From UBA6168 sp041392505 (GTDB lineage Bacteria > Bacteroidota > Bacteroidia > Chitinophagales > Saprospiraceae): a stretch of DNA of 64,000 nt. The stretch lies in assembly GCA_041392505.1 (NCBI GenBank), contig JAWKLX010000025.1, forward strand, positions 55,687-119,686. Reading direction: 5' to 3'. Under the pieces are notes generated by a model. It did no database searches and was not told the DNA's origin. It worked only from the letters and a program-made list of their open reading frames with translations. A program made the position numbers and the translations under genes. Below, one piece after another: positions 53,493-62,453 of the stretch. Numbering within the stretch: position 1 is the first letter of the stretch; the number at the start of each line of letters is the position of its first letter.

Positions 53493-55502
53493 TTGTCCAT
53501 GATAAACGACCCTGATTCATACATTTTTGCAAAAACAACCACCACTCCTGATGCACTGTCTGCAAAAGGAAGAATCTCGTCAGTGTTTTTTAGCAAAAAT
53601 TGGGTGCGGATTTCCCCATTCTTAGCCTTCCTTTCAATCACTTTTTTTCTTACCAATTGCGCCAACCCCATCGCCCCAACTGGTGGCCCAAAAGACGAAA
53701 CCCCTCCCAAATTGGACACGCTCCATTCCACCCGTAACCGCCAAGTCCGTTTTGAAAAACAGGACATCGTTTTGGCTTTTGATGAATGGGTGGAATTGAA
53801 AGATGCCTTCAACCAGGTTGTCATTTCCCCGCCTCTGGAGTTCAGGCCGACCATTGAGCGGAAAAAGAAAACCATCCAGCTCAAATTTGACGACCGGGAA
53901 GTCCTGCGGGACAGTGCCACCTACGTCATCAATTTTGGCGAAGCCATCAGAGACCTGACTGAGGGGAATGTCGCCCCGATAGTATTCGTGTTTTCCACGG
54001 GCGATTACATCGACTCCCTGACCATTGAAGGACGGATCATCGACGCCTATACTTTAGAGCCAGTCAAGGACGTGTTGTTTATGTTATATGAAAACTTGGC
54101 GGACTCGGTGTTCCGCAAGGAGCGGCCTTTTTATTTTTCTAAAACGGATGAGCAAGGAAATTTCAAAGTCAACAACATAAAGGCTGGCTATTTCAAGGCA
54201 GCAGCCTTAGCAGATAAAAATCTGAATTACCGGTTTGACAACGAAGCAGAATTGATTGCTTTTTTGGATACGGCTGTTTTTATCGGGGAAATGGTCGTCA
54301 GTGAGCGGGACTCGTTTTCCCTTCCTGTTGATAGTTTGCAAAATGACAGTTTGGGGATCGATTCTTTGGTCATTGACACTTTTTCTATTGAGCTGCCGAC
54401 GTCCGATTCATTGATTATTGACAGCTTGACCGTTGACAGCTCCCGAATCGATTCCATTCCTCCGCCGCAGAAAATAACCAAGAAAAAACAAGCACCGATC
54501 GTCCTCAAACTTTTCGAAGAAGAAAAAAAACTCTACCTCCGTGACGATGAAACCAAAAACTACGGACGGGTCAAATTGGCCTTCAACCGAGACCCTTATG
54601 ATGCGGTGATCACCTATGACAGTGTCGGGCTATTTACCCATCTGGAAAAACAAAAAGACACCTTGTTTTTGTGGTATGCCATGGAATCCGACGCCCCTTT
54701 CAATGTATTTGTACAACGGGATACTTCAATTGATACCGTTGCGGTCGCCGACGGATTGAGGGCTAAATTTTACGAAAATGCCAAGTTAGAAGCTGCTGAA
54801 AAAGCTGCCACTCGACTGCCTGTTTTGCCCCCTGGGAGCGATTTTATTTTGCCGTTCAACCACCCCATTTTTTCCATTGATGAAAATTTGATCCAACTTT
54901 ATGAGGATTCAGCCAAAACCGAAATCACTGGTCGCTTTGCCATCGATTCTTTAGAGCTTAGGAAAATCCGCATCGATGCCGACTGGAAGGAAGATACATT
55001 GTATGAAGTGGCGTTTTGGCCCGGCGCCATCACCGATATTTTTGGCCTGCAAAATGCCGACACCATCCGCCGGAAATGGATGACTGGGCTGGAAAAAGAC
55101 TTCGGGTCGCTGACCCTGCGAGTCGTTGACCTCCGGCCAGACTCGGCTTATATCATTCGTTTTTTAGCTAAAAATGACGAGGTGAAAAGAACGTTCATGG
55201 TCAGTGATACCAGTTATTTCGAAACCCAAATGCCCGTTCTTGCCCCCGATACTTACAGCCTTGAGATCATTGAAGACCTTGACCGAAACGGCCGTTGGAC
55301 AACGGGCAACTACGACCTGAAACGACAACCCGAACGGGTGCAAAAAGCCAAGCTCGAAGAGGTCCGGGCAAATTGGGAAGTGGATGCCGAAGTCGGACTC
55401 AATTTCACTATCCCCGCCGCCAAGCCATCCGTAGACAAAGATTCTAAAGGGCCAAGGCAGCCTGCGGGGAATGGTTTGCGCTCTCCAGGAGGGAAGGAGT
55501 GA
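53493..55502 (+). CDS. Ig-like (SbsA-type) domain lipoprotein
   Basis: This 669-residue protein has an unusually long N-terminus before a hydrophobic segment and lipobox (LSITFFLTNCANPIAPTGG). If translation begins at 53493 the lipobox Cys is near residue 53; a later internal start is possible. Next is an Ig-like domain of the kind in SbsA-type proteins (DETPPKLDTLHSTRNRQVRF, LAFDEWVELKDAFNQVVISP), then a repeat-rich Asp/Ser/Leu segment (DSLQNDSLGIDSLVIDTFS) and more beta-rich parts. Genes of this type are common near core genes in Bacteroidota; the function is unknown. It is probably on the outer membrane. Confidence 0.8.
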   Translation: MSMINDPDSYIFAKTTTTPDALSAKGRISSVFFSKNWVRISPFLAFLSITFFLTNCANPIAPTGGPKDETPPKLDTLHSTRNRQVRFEKQDIVLAFDEWVELKDAFNQVVISPPLEFRPTIERKKKTIQLKFDDREVLRDSATYVINFGEAIRDLTEGNVAPIVFVFSTGDYIDSLTIEGRIIDAYTLEPVKDVLFMLYENLADSVFRKERPFYFSKTDEQGNFKVNNIKAGYFKAAALADKNLNYRFDNEAELIAFLDTAVFIGEMVVSERDSFSLPVDSLQNDSLGIDSLVIDTFSIELPTSDSLIIDSLTVDSSRIDSIPPPQKITKKKQAPIVLKLFEEEKKLYLRDDETKNYGRVKLAFNRDPYDAVITYDSVGLFTHLEKQKDTLFLWYAMESDAPFNVFVQRDTSIDTVAVADGLRAKFYENAKLEAAEKAATRLPVLPPGSDFILPFNHPIFSIDENLIQLYEDSAKTEITGRFAIDSLELRKIRIDADWKEDTLYEVAFWPGAITDIFGLQNADTIRRKWMTGLEKDFGSLTLRVVDLRPDSAYIIRFLAKNDEVKRTFMVSDTSYFETQMPVLAPDTYSLEIIEDLDRNGRWTTGNYDLKRQPERVQKAKLEEVRANWEVDAEVGLNFTIPAAKPSVDKDSKGPRQPAGNGLRSPGGKE

Positions 55503-55622
55503 GTTCAGTTGGCAGTTCACAGTCCACAGTCGGCAGTCGGCAACTTGGTATGCAGCTATGTTTATATTTTGCAATGACGAAAAAGAAGTTACCATTGCGA
55601 GCTAAAGACTGCCGACTGAAAA
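55503..55622 (+). repeat. Palindromic CAGTCGGCAGTC repeat
   Basis: Clusters of CAGTCGGCAGTCGG and GACTGCCGACTG in opposite orientation flank a short spacer after the lipoprotein gene. The same wording recurs at 38417-38462. No coding content was seen. Confidence 0.5.
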
Positions 55623-55659
55623 CCCTGTTAAACCTTGTTTTGATTCCGTTAAACGTACG

Positions 55660-55890
55660 TTAAAATAGGTTGAGGATAAACCACAGAATAGCGGATAAAC
55701 CGTTTGTTTTCAGATATTTATAAAAACCTAAAAGAATTGCCAAAGGAATTGCCGTTGTAACATTGACCACAAAACCGTGTCTTAATTTATGAATGCCGGG
55801 GGAATCGTTAATTTTGGCGGCAATTTGAAAAACTGTACTGGGAATTTTGCCACTGGTTTTTGACCGCCTTCGCATTTCCCAATCATTCAC
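55660..55890 (-). CDS. Possible small membrane protein
   Basis: A 76-codon ORF has a hydrophobic C-terminal half (VVNVTTAIPLAILLGFYKYL, LSAILWFILNLF) that could span the membrane. No family was recognised and it overlaps the promoter region of the ompH gene. It may be chance. Confidence 0.25.
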   Translation of the reverse strand: MNDWEMRRRSKTSGKIPSTVFQIAAKINDSPGIHKLRHGFVVNVTTAIPLAILLGFYKYLKTNGLSAILWFILNLF

Positions 55891-55914
55891 AACATAAAAT
55901 AAAACTCTACAATC

Positions 55915-56430
55915 ATGTTAAAAAACACCTTCTTTGCACTCCTCCTGACGATCGGCACCACCTCCATGGTTAATGCCCAGCGTATTGCCTATGTGGATGT
56001 GAACGCCATCCTTGAAAGTATAGCAGAATACCAAGAAGCTCAAACAGAACTGGAAGAATTGGCTGCCCGTTGGCGGACTGAAATCGCCAGCGAATATGAT
56101 GAAATCAAAGGGGAATACAACCGCTACCAAGCCGAACAAGTCCTCCTGAGCGACGAGGCCCGCCAGGCTAAAGAAGAAGAGATCATGGAAATGGAAAAGA
56201 AAGTCCGTGAACTTCAAAAGGAACGTTTTGGCCCGAATGGTCTGCTCTTTGAAAAGCGGAAAGAACTCGTACAGCCCATTCAAGACCGGGTGTACGCCGC
56301 CATCGAAGACTACGCCGGCGACCGTGGCTATGATTTCATTTTCGATAAAAGCGGCTCGGCCGGGATGATCTTCGCCAGCGCCGAATACGACAAGACCAAC
56401 GACATCGTAGATAAGATTCGGAAAAAATGA
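55915..56430 (+). CDS. OmpH/Skp-family periplasmic chaperone (first copy)
   Basis: This 171-residue protein has a signal peptide (FFALLLTIGTTSMVNAQ), the OmpH start RIAYVDVNAILESIAEYQEA, a long charged coiled coil (about 35-110) and the C-terminal RGYDFIFDKSGSAGMIFASA. Skp-like chaperones hold unfolded outer-membrane proteins in the periplasm. A second copy follows after 267 bases. In Bacteroidota such tandem copies usually lie close to bamA, but no bamA is in this window. Confidence 0.9.
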   Translation: MLKNTFFALLLTIGTTSMVNAQRIAYVDVNAILESIAEYQEAQTELEELAARWRTEIASEYDEIKGEYNRYQAEQVLLSDEARQAKEEEIMEMEKKVRELQKERFGPNGLLFEKRKELVQPIQDRVYAAIEDYAGDRGYDFIFDKSGSAGMIFASAEYDKTNDIVDKIRKK

Positions 56431-56516
56431 CAGGTAGCTGTTGGCGGTTAGTTGCTGGCTTCCGTTGGGAAAATAACCAATGACCAACAACTAACCATCA
56501 CAACCAACCAATTCGC

Positions 56517-56524
56517 TACCTTTG
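56517..56524 (+). promoter_or_regulatory. TAnnTTTG promoter box of the second ompH gene
   Basis: TACCTTTG followed by C lies 174 bases before the ATG, suggesting a long 5' untranslated region. No good -33 TTG was found at the normal distance. Confidence 0.45.
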
Positions 56525-56697
56525 CACTCTTTTTTTGATAAAGTCTTGTGAAGCATAGAATTGGCAAGGCATTCAATAAATCAAACTTTAGTAGCAAGTC
56601 AGAAATAGGCTGAAAGATTATTTTGGTGAACGACCTATTTGACAACCCGTTTTTCAATATAATTTTCATTCTAATTCTGTTTGATTACAATTAAACT

Positions 56698-57213
56698 ATG
56701 ATGAAAGTATTGTTTAAATCAGGAATCCTATTAGCGGCATTTACCCTCCTTACCAATGCTGTACAGGCACAAAAATTTGGCTATGTCAACTCAGGACTAT
56801 TAGTAAGTGAAATGCCAGAAATGAAGGCGCTTCAGTCTGAATTGGAAGCCCTACAAACGCAGCTCAAAAAGAAAGGCGAAGCAGAAGTAGCCAAGTTCAA
56901 GAAAAAAGAGCAAGAAGCCGTGCAGAAAAAACAAAGGGGCGAAATGACCCCAAAAGAAGAAGAAACGGTCATGGCTGAATTGCAAAAATTGCAGGACGAC
57001 ATTTACGCCATGGGCGCAGAAATGGAAAAACAACTGGGCGACAAGCAGCAAGAAGGGATGAAACCCATCTTGGAAAAAGTGAACGACGCTATCAAACAAG
57101 TAGCGACAGAGGGCGGTTATCAATACATTTTTGATACCCAAGCGGGCGTCATCCTTTATGCGGATGAGACCGCCGACGTAACCGCATTGGTGAAGGAAAA
57201 GATCAGCATGTAG
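56698..57213 (+). CDS. OmpH/Skp-family periplasmic chaperone (second copy)
   Basis: This 171-residue paralogue of the preceding gene has a signal peptide (ILLAAFTLLTNAVQAQ), KFGYVNSGLLVSEMPEMKAL, a Lys/Glu/Gln-rich coiled coil (about 40-115) and the end GGYQYIFDTQAGVILYADET. A second ATG one codon after the first (MMKVLF) is an equally likely start. Its own promoter box and terminator suggest a separate transcript from the first copy. Confidence 0.9.
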   Translation: MMKVLFKSGILLAAFTLLTNAVQAQKFGYVNSGLLVSEMPEMKALQSELEALQTQLKKKGEAEVAKFKKKEQEAVQKKQRGEMTPKEEETVMAELQKLQDDIYAMGAEMEKQLGDKQQEGMKPILEKVNDAIKQVATEGGYQYIFDTQAGVILYADETADVTALVKEKISM

Positions 57214-57240
57214 TCGTTGCGGATTTATCAGAAATAAAGA

Positions 57241-57278
57241 AAACGGGGAAGTGCGAAAAGCTTCCCCGTTTTTTTTTG
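57241..57278 (+). terminator. Rho-independent terminator
   Basis: AAACGGGGAAG pairs with CTTCCCCGTTT around a 9-base loop, followed by a run of T. It is 28 bases after the second ompH gene. Confidence 0.88.
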
Positions 57279-57374
57279 TAAAAAAGATTTATACTGCTAC
57301 ACACAATACTGCGTTATCGTGCAACCCTTTTTTGCCTGCACTGTCAATTATAGCACGAAAAAACTCAACAAGAT

Positions 57375-57923
57375 TTGGACTACGGAAGCACCCACAGGGA
57401 AATCATCGAACAATGCATGCGGGGTGACCGCAAGGCACAATTTGAACTGTACCGGCTGTATTCACAGGCCATGTACAACATCTGCCTGCGCATGGTCAAT
57501 GATGACCTAGATGCCGAAGACCTGCTCCAACAATCGTTTGTTGATGTTTTTACCAAAATGGACAGTTTCCGTTATGAGTCGTCCATCGGGGCGTGGATCA
57601 AGCGGATCGTAGTGAACAACTGCATCAATTTTTTAAAAAAACGGAGGTTACAAATCCAAAGCTTGGATGATAGTTTCCACCAAGTGGCCGATGATTTTCC
57701 CATTGATAATTATAACATCAATGTAAAAGCCATCAACGATGCCATTCGCCAATTGCCCGACGGCTACCGGGTCGTTTTTAGTCTTTATTTATTCGAAGGC
57801 TACGACCACCAAGAAATCGGTCAGATTTTGGACATCACCGAAGCAACGTCCAAATCGCAGTTCAGCCGGGCTAAAAAGAAATTAAGAGACCTGCTGGAAG
57901 GTCAGAAATTAAGAATAGGGTAG
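57375..57923 (+). CDS. ECF-type RNA polymerase sigma factor
   Basis: The 182-residue protein has sigma region 2 (AQFELYRLYSQAMYNICLRM, DAEDLLQQSFVDVFTKM, YESSIGAWIKRIVVNNCINF) and region 4 (LPDGYRVVFSLYLFEGYDHQ, EIGQILDITEATSKSQFSRA). The frame opens with TTG at 57375; the next ATG (57417) would cut off 14 residues, some of which (EIIEQCMRGD) belong to the family pattern. So TTG is chosen. It heads an operon with an anti-sigma-like gene and a DUF4097-like gene, as is common in this phylum. Confidence 0.9.
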   Translation: MDYGSTHREIIEQCMRGDRKAQFELYRLYSQAMYNICLRMVNDDLDAEDLLQQSFVDVFTKMDSFRYESSIGAWIKRIVVNNCINFLKKRRLQIQSLDDSFHQVADDFPIDNYNINVKAINDAIRQLPDGYRVVFSLYLFEGYDHQEIGQILDITEATSKSQFSRAKKKLRDLLEGQKLRIG

Positions 57924-57985
57924 ACGGCAGAGGGTAGACGGAAAATCCGTCTACCCTCAACCATCCACCGTTAGCAAAACTGAAG

Positions 57986-58522
57986 ATGGAAAATTTAGAA
58001 AAATTCATTATCGAGAACCGGTCGGCTTTCGATACGGAGGTGCCAAGCCTAAAAGTCTGGGCTAAAATAGACCGACAGTTGGACAAGCGTCCACAACCAC
58101 GCATTATTTGGATACGACGGCTAAGAGCTGTCGCAGCAGTCGCTGTGTTGGTAGCCGCTGCTTGCGTGATTGGCTTCAAAATGGGAACAGCCTCCGCTGA
58201 AGCACGTTCCTTGGCCGACATCTCTCCCGAACATGCCGAAATGGAACGCTTTTTCAACCAAGAAATCCAAAACAAAATGGCCAAGTTGGCCAGCTTCAAA
58301 CAGGATGGGTTTGTCAAAGCTGATTTTCAAGAACTGGACGCCATTTATGATGAACTGAAACTGGAGTTGGAAAAAACGCCCTCCGGCAACGAAGAACAGG
58401 TAATCCAAGCCATGATCAACAACTACCAAACGAAAATAGACATTCTTGAGCAGGTGCTCGAAAAGGTTCAATCTACCGGACAAACAAATTTAAAAACTGA
58501 AGAAAATGAAGTTAGCATTTAG
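57986..58522 (+). CDS. Anti-sigma-like single-pass membrane protein
   Basis: This 178-residue protein has a cytoplasmic N-terminal half (NRSAFDTEVPSLKVWAKIDR), one membrane segment (about 50-70, VAAVAVLVAAACVIGF) and an extracytoplasmic helical C-terminal part. Placement right after a sigma factor gene, with that topology, suggests it holds the sigma factor at the membrane. No canonical zinc anti-sigma motif is visible. Its end overlaps the next gene by 17 bases. Confidence 0.7.
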   Translation: MENLEKFIIENRSAFDTEVPSLKVWAKIDRQLDKRPQPRIIWIRRLRAVAAVAVLVAAACVIGFKMGTASAEARSLADISPEHAEMERFFNQEIQNKMAKLASFKQDGFVKADFQELDAIYDELKLELEKTPSGNEEQVIQAMINNYQTKIDILEQVLEKVQSTGQTNLKTEENEVSI

Positions 58523-59711
58523 AAATCGGCGCATGCACCACATGACCACTTGGGTCGCCCTCGTTGCGGGCTTGCTCGCCTCCCCTTATTTAGGGATCGC
58601 AGGTGAACCGATCCAACAGCAACCCGATCCTGATGACCAACAGGAGCAACCTGTGCAACAAGAGGTACAGGAATTTACAAAGACCGTCAAAAAGGAATTC
58701 CCTATTTCGCCTACTGGCCTGGTGGATTTAACCAACAAGTACGGAAAAGTGGAAGTCCATACTTGGGAACGGGACCGGGTAAAAATTGATGTGACCATTG
58801 TCGTTGATGCCCGTAGCGAATCCGCTGCACAAGACGTTTTCGACCGCATCCAAATCGAATTCAACAACGACAATGATTTTGTGAAAGCCGAAACCAATAT
58901 TGAGTCCAGCAACAGCTGGTGGGGAGGGGGTTGGAACAACAAATCAGAATTCCAGATCAACTACGAAGTTTACATGCCAGCCAGCTGCAACCTCGAATTG
59001 AACAACCAATATGGTGACTCCAACGTGGAAGCCATCAGCGGCAAGGCCGATGTTAATGTGAAGTACGGCAATTTCCAATTGGAAGGAGTCGGTGGCGATC
59101 TCCACGTTTACCTTGGTTATGGCAATGGCACAGTCGTCAAGGCAAGGGATGTATCCGCTGAGGTTTCTTACAGCAAGATTAATTTCAACACCGTGCAAGA
59201 CGTTGATTTTACCACCAAGTACTCCAAAATCTATCTGGACAAAGGTGCTTCCATCAAAGCTGACTCCCGCTACGATCATTTCAGTTTGGGAAAAATAGAC
59301 CGCTTAAACTGTGAAAGCCGCTACGGCAATATCGAAGTTGGGGACGCTGAAACCGTCATCGCCAACTCCCGGTACACGGATTATATCGTTGACCAATTGA
59401 GGGAAAGTGCAGATTTCAGCATCGAATACGGTGGCCTTAAAGTGAAGGATTTAAAGAAAGGGTTTTCTAATATCGTTTTGGAAGGGAAATATTCCGATTT
59501 CAAAGTTTATGTTGAACCCGGTGCCAGTTTTACACTTGATGGCGCTACCAATTATGCCGGCATCGTCTACCCAACAGGTATGAATGTGACTTATGAAAAA
59601 GACAAAGGCACTTCTCACGAAGTGAAAGGGCACGTTGGTACGGAAGGCGCCAGAAGTTCCATCAAAGCCAACTTAAATTATGGAGGGCTGAAGGTAAGGT
59701 ATAGGGAATAA
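58506..59711 (+). CDS. DUF4097-like beta-strand repeat surface/periplasmic protein
   Basis: This 401-residue protein has a hydrophobic N-terminal segment (VALVAGLLASPYLGIAG), a Gln-rich stretch (about 35-55), then short repeating beta units: KYGKVEVHTWERDRVKI, NNQYGDSNVEAISGKADV, KYGNFQLEGVGGDLHV, SRYGNIEVGDAETV. This is the DUF4097/adhesin-like right-handed beta repeat found after sigma/anti-sigma genes in Bacteroidota. It may be the output or sensor of that system. Translational coupling by the overlap is likely. Confidence 0.8.
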   Translation: MKLAFRNRRMHHMTTWVALVAGLLASPYLGIAGEPIQQQPDPDDQQEQPVQQEVQEFTKTVKKEFPISPTGLVDLTNKYGKVEVHTWERDRVKIDVTIVVDARSESAAQDVFDRIQIEFNNDNDFVKAETNIESSNSWWGGGWNNKSEFQINYEVYMPASCNLELNNQYGDSNVEAISGKADVNVKYGNFQLEGVGGDLHVYLGYGNGTVVKARDVSAEVSYSKINFNTVQDVDFTTKYSKIYLDKGASIKADSRYDHFSLGKIDRLNCESRYGNIEVGDAETVIANSRYTDYIVDQLRESADFSIEYGGLKVKDLKKGFSNIVLEGKYSDFKVYVEPGASFTLDGATNYAGIVYPTGMNVTYEKDKGTSHEVKGHVGTEGARSSIKANLNYGGLKVRYRE

Positions 59712-59800
59712 AGGAATTAAGTGGTATTAGATATTAGGTATTGCACTTAAACCTAATTCCTGATCAAAATCAATCCATTACTAATTCATAGCCTTTTAAG

Positions 59801-59835
59801 GGGCGAGCGGCTTTCAGCCGCTCGCCCTAAAATTT
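59801..59835. terminator. Bidirectional terminator
   Basis: A perfect 12-bp stem GGGCGAGCGGCT with a 3-base loop (59801-59827) is followed by TAAAATTTTT. It separates the sigma operon from the convergent broken gene at 59849. Confidence 0.8.
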
Positions 59836-59848
59836 TTCTGCCAAACTG

Positions 59849-60578
59849 TTAGCTCACAAAAAAGGTCACCCGATCCATCCCACTATTTCCATTACTTGGT
59901 TGGAATGCGTACACAATCAACTCATAATAAGCTGGTGTACTCGCTGGGGAAAATTTCAACTGCCTGCAAACTGGCTCGTCGTACCTGTGAATTTCAGTGG
60001 AAAAGATGCAGCTAAAACATCAGTGCCGCTGGAGTCAACATCCAATTGCCGAATCATAGCCCCAACATCAAACAGCGACGGTAACCAGACCGTATCGTTT
60101 GAGATCAAGGGCAGCCGCACATCATGGTAATATTGGCTAAAATGTTAACAGTATAAGGAGTTTCCGGATAGGTTAAGGTGGGTGGCAGGTTCTTGTATCT
60201 GCACCTGCATACCTGGAATTTCCAATAGGAGTCCAGTGCCTCCAGTAATGTCTTTTTCAGGAACAACCCACTGGGTAGCACTTACGGTATTGGCACTTTG
60301 CAGGCTGCCATTTGGCCGGGCCGTTACTTTGATTAATCGGGGAGCATTTAAATGAAGGACCGTTGTAAAAAAGGCGCCATCAGTCGGTAAAGTTTGCAAG
60401 CGGGTGATGGCTACGCACATCAAATCGGCTGGGCCAGAACCGCCTTGGGTGTTGCCACTTGCCAAAAGTTCACCGGTCAGGGCATCGTGAATGGTTACCA
60501 AAGCTCCGGCAATATCAGCGCCTAAAAATTTGCCTGCTTTTTGCGGTCACGTACGGTTACAGTTGTTGGTGTTGCCAT
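59849..60578 (-). pseudogene. Unknown beta-rich protein, broken by frameshifts
   Basis: Reading the minus strand from ATG 60578 gives MATPTTVTVRDRKK, then a frame change into GKFLGADIAGALVTIHDALT. The long middle frame runs to 60145 (ASGNTQGGSGPADLMCVAIT, WVVPEKDITGGTGLLLEIPG), then another change to MMCGCPLISNDTVWLPSLFD and a third near KFSPASTPAYYELIVYAFQP, ending VTFFVS and TAA at 59849. Joined it would be about 240 residues. The family was not recognised; the middle resembles carboxypeptidase-like beta sandwich domains. Decay or assembly indels. Confidence 0.6.
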
Positions 60579-60734
60579 AATTTTTAATTTAAGTTTTACA
60601 ATTTAAAATAACAGTTGGTTTTGTGTCACTTGTAATTACAAATCTATCTTAAAGGTTACCATCATGATTAAAATTTTTTACTTAAAAAAAACCGGACATT
60701 ACTGGGATATTGATTAATCCATAAATAAAAATCG

Positions 60735-60880
60735 TTCTTTGACAATTCCCGTGGTAAGCCGTTAAAACGGCTGGATTAAATGCCATTTATCAACCCACGA
60801 CTTAAGTCGTGGGTTGATAATCAAAGGGTTGTAGCAAAACCGTTTTAACGGTTTTTTACTCCACGGAATTTGTCAACGAA
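60735..60880 (+). repeat. MITE-like nested palindrome
   Basis: Ends TTCTTTGACAATTCCCGTGG and, in reverse complement, TTCGTTGACAAATTCCGTGG form terminal inverted repeats. Inside are GCCGTTAAAACGGC and AACCGTTTTAACGGTT, and a perfect 34-base palindrome at 60787-60820 centred on GACTTAAGTC. No ORF. Confidence 0.75.
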
Positions 60881-60946
60881 CCATAAAAATTATTTAGAAG
60901 GCTTATTTATTGAAGGCTTATAAAAAAACAATTTGGCAAAGGCTAA

Positions 60947-61153
60947 CGTCGGCAGGGTTTTTACTGCCGAAAATAAGTTTTTAATAATTCGTTTTCGTTA
61001 GGAGGCCGGAGGTTGCAAAACCTCCTCTACCTAATGCCCTTGACTATCGTTGGGTTGCAGCCATGAAACGAATGTAGAGGAGTTTTTGCAACCTCCGGCT
61101 TATTTAAAAGAAATATTAATTTTCAATTTTCGGTAGTATAAACCCTGCCGACG
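60947..61153 (-). repeat. MITE-like element, copy B
   Basis: This 207-bp element has terminal inverted repeats CGTCGGCAGGGTTTTTACTG and CGTCGGCAGGGTTTATACTA (read inward from each end). Its interior is the reverse complement of copy A at 18487-18682, with about nine in ten bases the same, including TTCATGGCTGCAACCCAACG. No transposase is encoded in the window. Confidence 0.78.
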
Positions 61154-61380
61154 TTTATACAGCAAAATCTATCAGCTTTTTTAGCTAAAAAAATAGAATA
61201 TTTATTTAAAAAAATAAAGATCAAACAATCGCCTTATAAAAGTTAAACTGAGAACATAATTTAGTGAGCGGATTAAGCAGGAAAACATAGAAAAAAAAAG
61301 TTACCATCCGTTGATTAAAAAACCTTATTAGAATTTAGCTGTTCTTTATCATTTTTTATTCATTTTCAAAAAAGAACAAA

Positions 61381-62169
61381 ATGCCTGAATTACCTGAGGT
61401 CAACACCTTTAAAACATATTTTGAAGAAACCTCTTTGCACCAACGCATCTTGGAAGTCAAAGTACATGATGATAAAATAATCAGAAACATTTCAGGTGAC
61501 AAATTCATAGAAGAATTGACAGGCCGTACTTTTATCGGCACCTACCGCCGAGGGAAATATATGTTTGGAAAATTGGATAACAACAACCATATTTTATTTC
61601 ATTTCGGCATGACTGGTGATTTCAAGTATTACAGTGACGATATGGACCAACCCCGGCACGAACGGTTCGTATTTATTTTTGAGAATGGCAATAAATTAGG
61701 GTTTGATTGTCCCAGAAAATTTGCCAAAATATGTTTTATTGAAAATCTGGATCAGTACATACAGGAAATAAATTTAGGACCAGATGCACTCGAAATAACC
61801 GAAGAAGAATTTTTAAAAACTGCCGCTGGTAAAAAATGCACGATAAAAGGTTTTTTATTAAATCAAAAATATTTATCCGGTGTCGGTAATTTATATGCTG
61901 ATGAAACCTGCTATCAATGCCGGACACACCCAGCCTCCCGTTTGGATAAAATACCGAAAAAAAAGCTGCAGGAAATTTTTGTAAAAATGCGGGCCATATT
62001 GCAGCGGGCAGTTGACGAGCGGCCCTATTACAAAGAATATCCAGATGACTGGTTTTGGCAATGGCGGGAAGAAGGGAAATTGGCACCTGATGGAAAAAGC
62101 AAAATTGAAAAAGCCGACATAGCCGGCCGCACTACTTTTTTCGCTAATGGTTGGCAAAAAAGATATTGA
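61381..62169 (+). CDS. Fpg/Nei-family DNA glycosylase, zinc-less finger
   Basis: This base-excision enzyme begins PELPEVNTFKTYFEETSL, with the catalytic N-terminal Pro and Glu of the Fpg/Nei family. Other motifs are RRGKYMFGKLDNNNHILFHF, GMTGDF and the helix-two-turn-helix region QKYLSGVGNLYADETCYQCR. At 262 residues it is of normal length. The C-terminal beta hairpin (IAGRTTFFANGWQKR) is present, but the usual four zinc cysteines (C-x2-C, C-x2-C) are absent, as in zinc-less members such as NEIL1. It removes oxidised bases; specificity is uncertain. Confidence 0.85.
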   Translation: MPELPEVNTFKTYFEETSLHQRILEVKVHDDKIIRNISGDKFIEELTGRTFIGTYRRGKYMFGKLDNNNHILFHFGMTGDFKYYSDDMDQPRHERFVFIFENGNKLGFDCPRKFAKICFIENLDQYIQEINLGPDALEITEEEFLKTAAGKKCTIKGFLLNQKYLSGVGNLYADETCYQCRTHPASRLDKIPKKKLQEIFVKMRAILQRAVDERPYYKEYPDDWFWQWREEGKLAPDGKSKIEKADIAGRTTFFANGWQKRY

Positions 62170-62453
62170 ACACTGATTTTTAAATTATGCTTAATATTTC
62201 CGAAAAAAAAGCAAATGGTTTTTTTCGGAAAATCGGCATTAAATTTTGTTGTGAGAACCATGATTAAACTGCAATAAAAATAGCAAGCTATATTTGCCCA
62301 ATTTAATTTTTCATCGGCACTGATTTTTGAATTTAGGTTTCTACTCCACTCACCCTTTTATCCTGCAATTCATCGAAAAAAAGTAGCCTCCAAGCCAACC
62401 CGAACCTATTTTTGCAGTCATTAATTTTCTAAAATCACCTGACAAAAGTTATT

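Noticed and set aside
57319..57510. ORF with ATG at 57319 as the sigma factor start
   Set aside because: It is in another frame and its product is unrelated; the sigma frame opens at TTG 57375.
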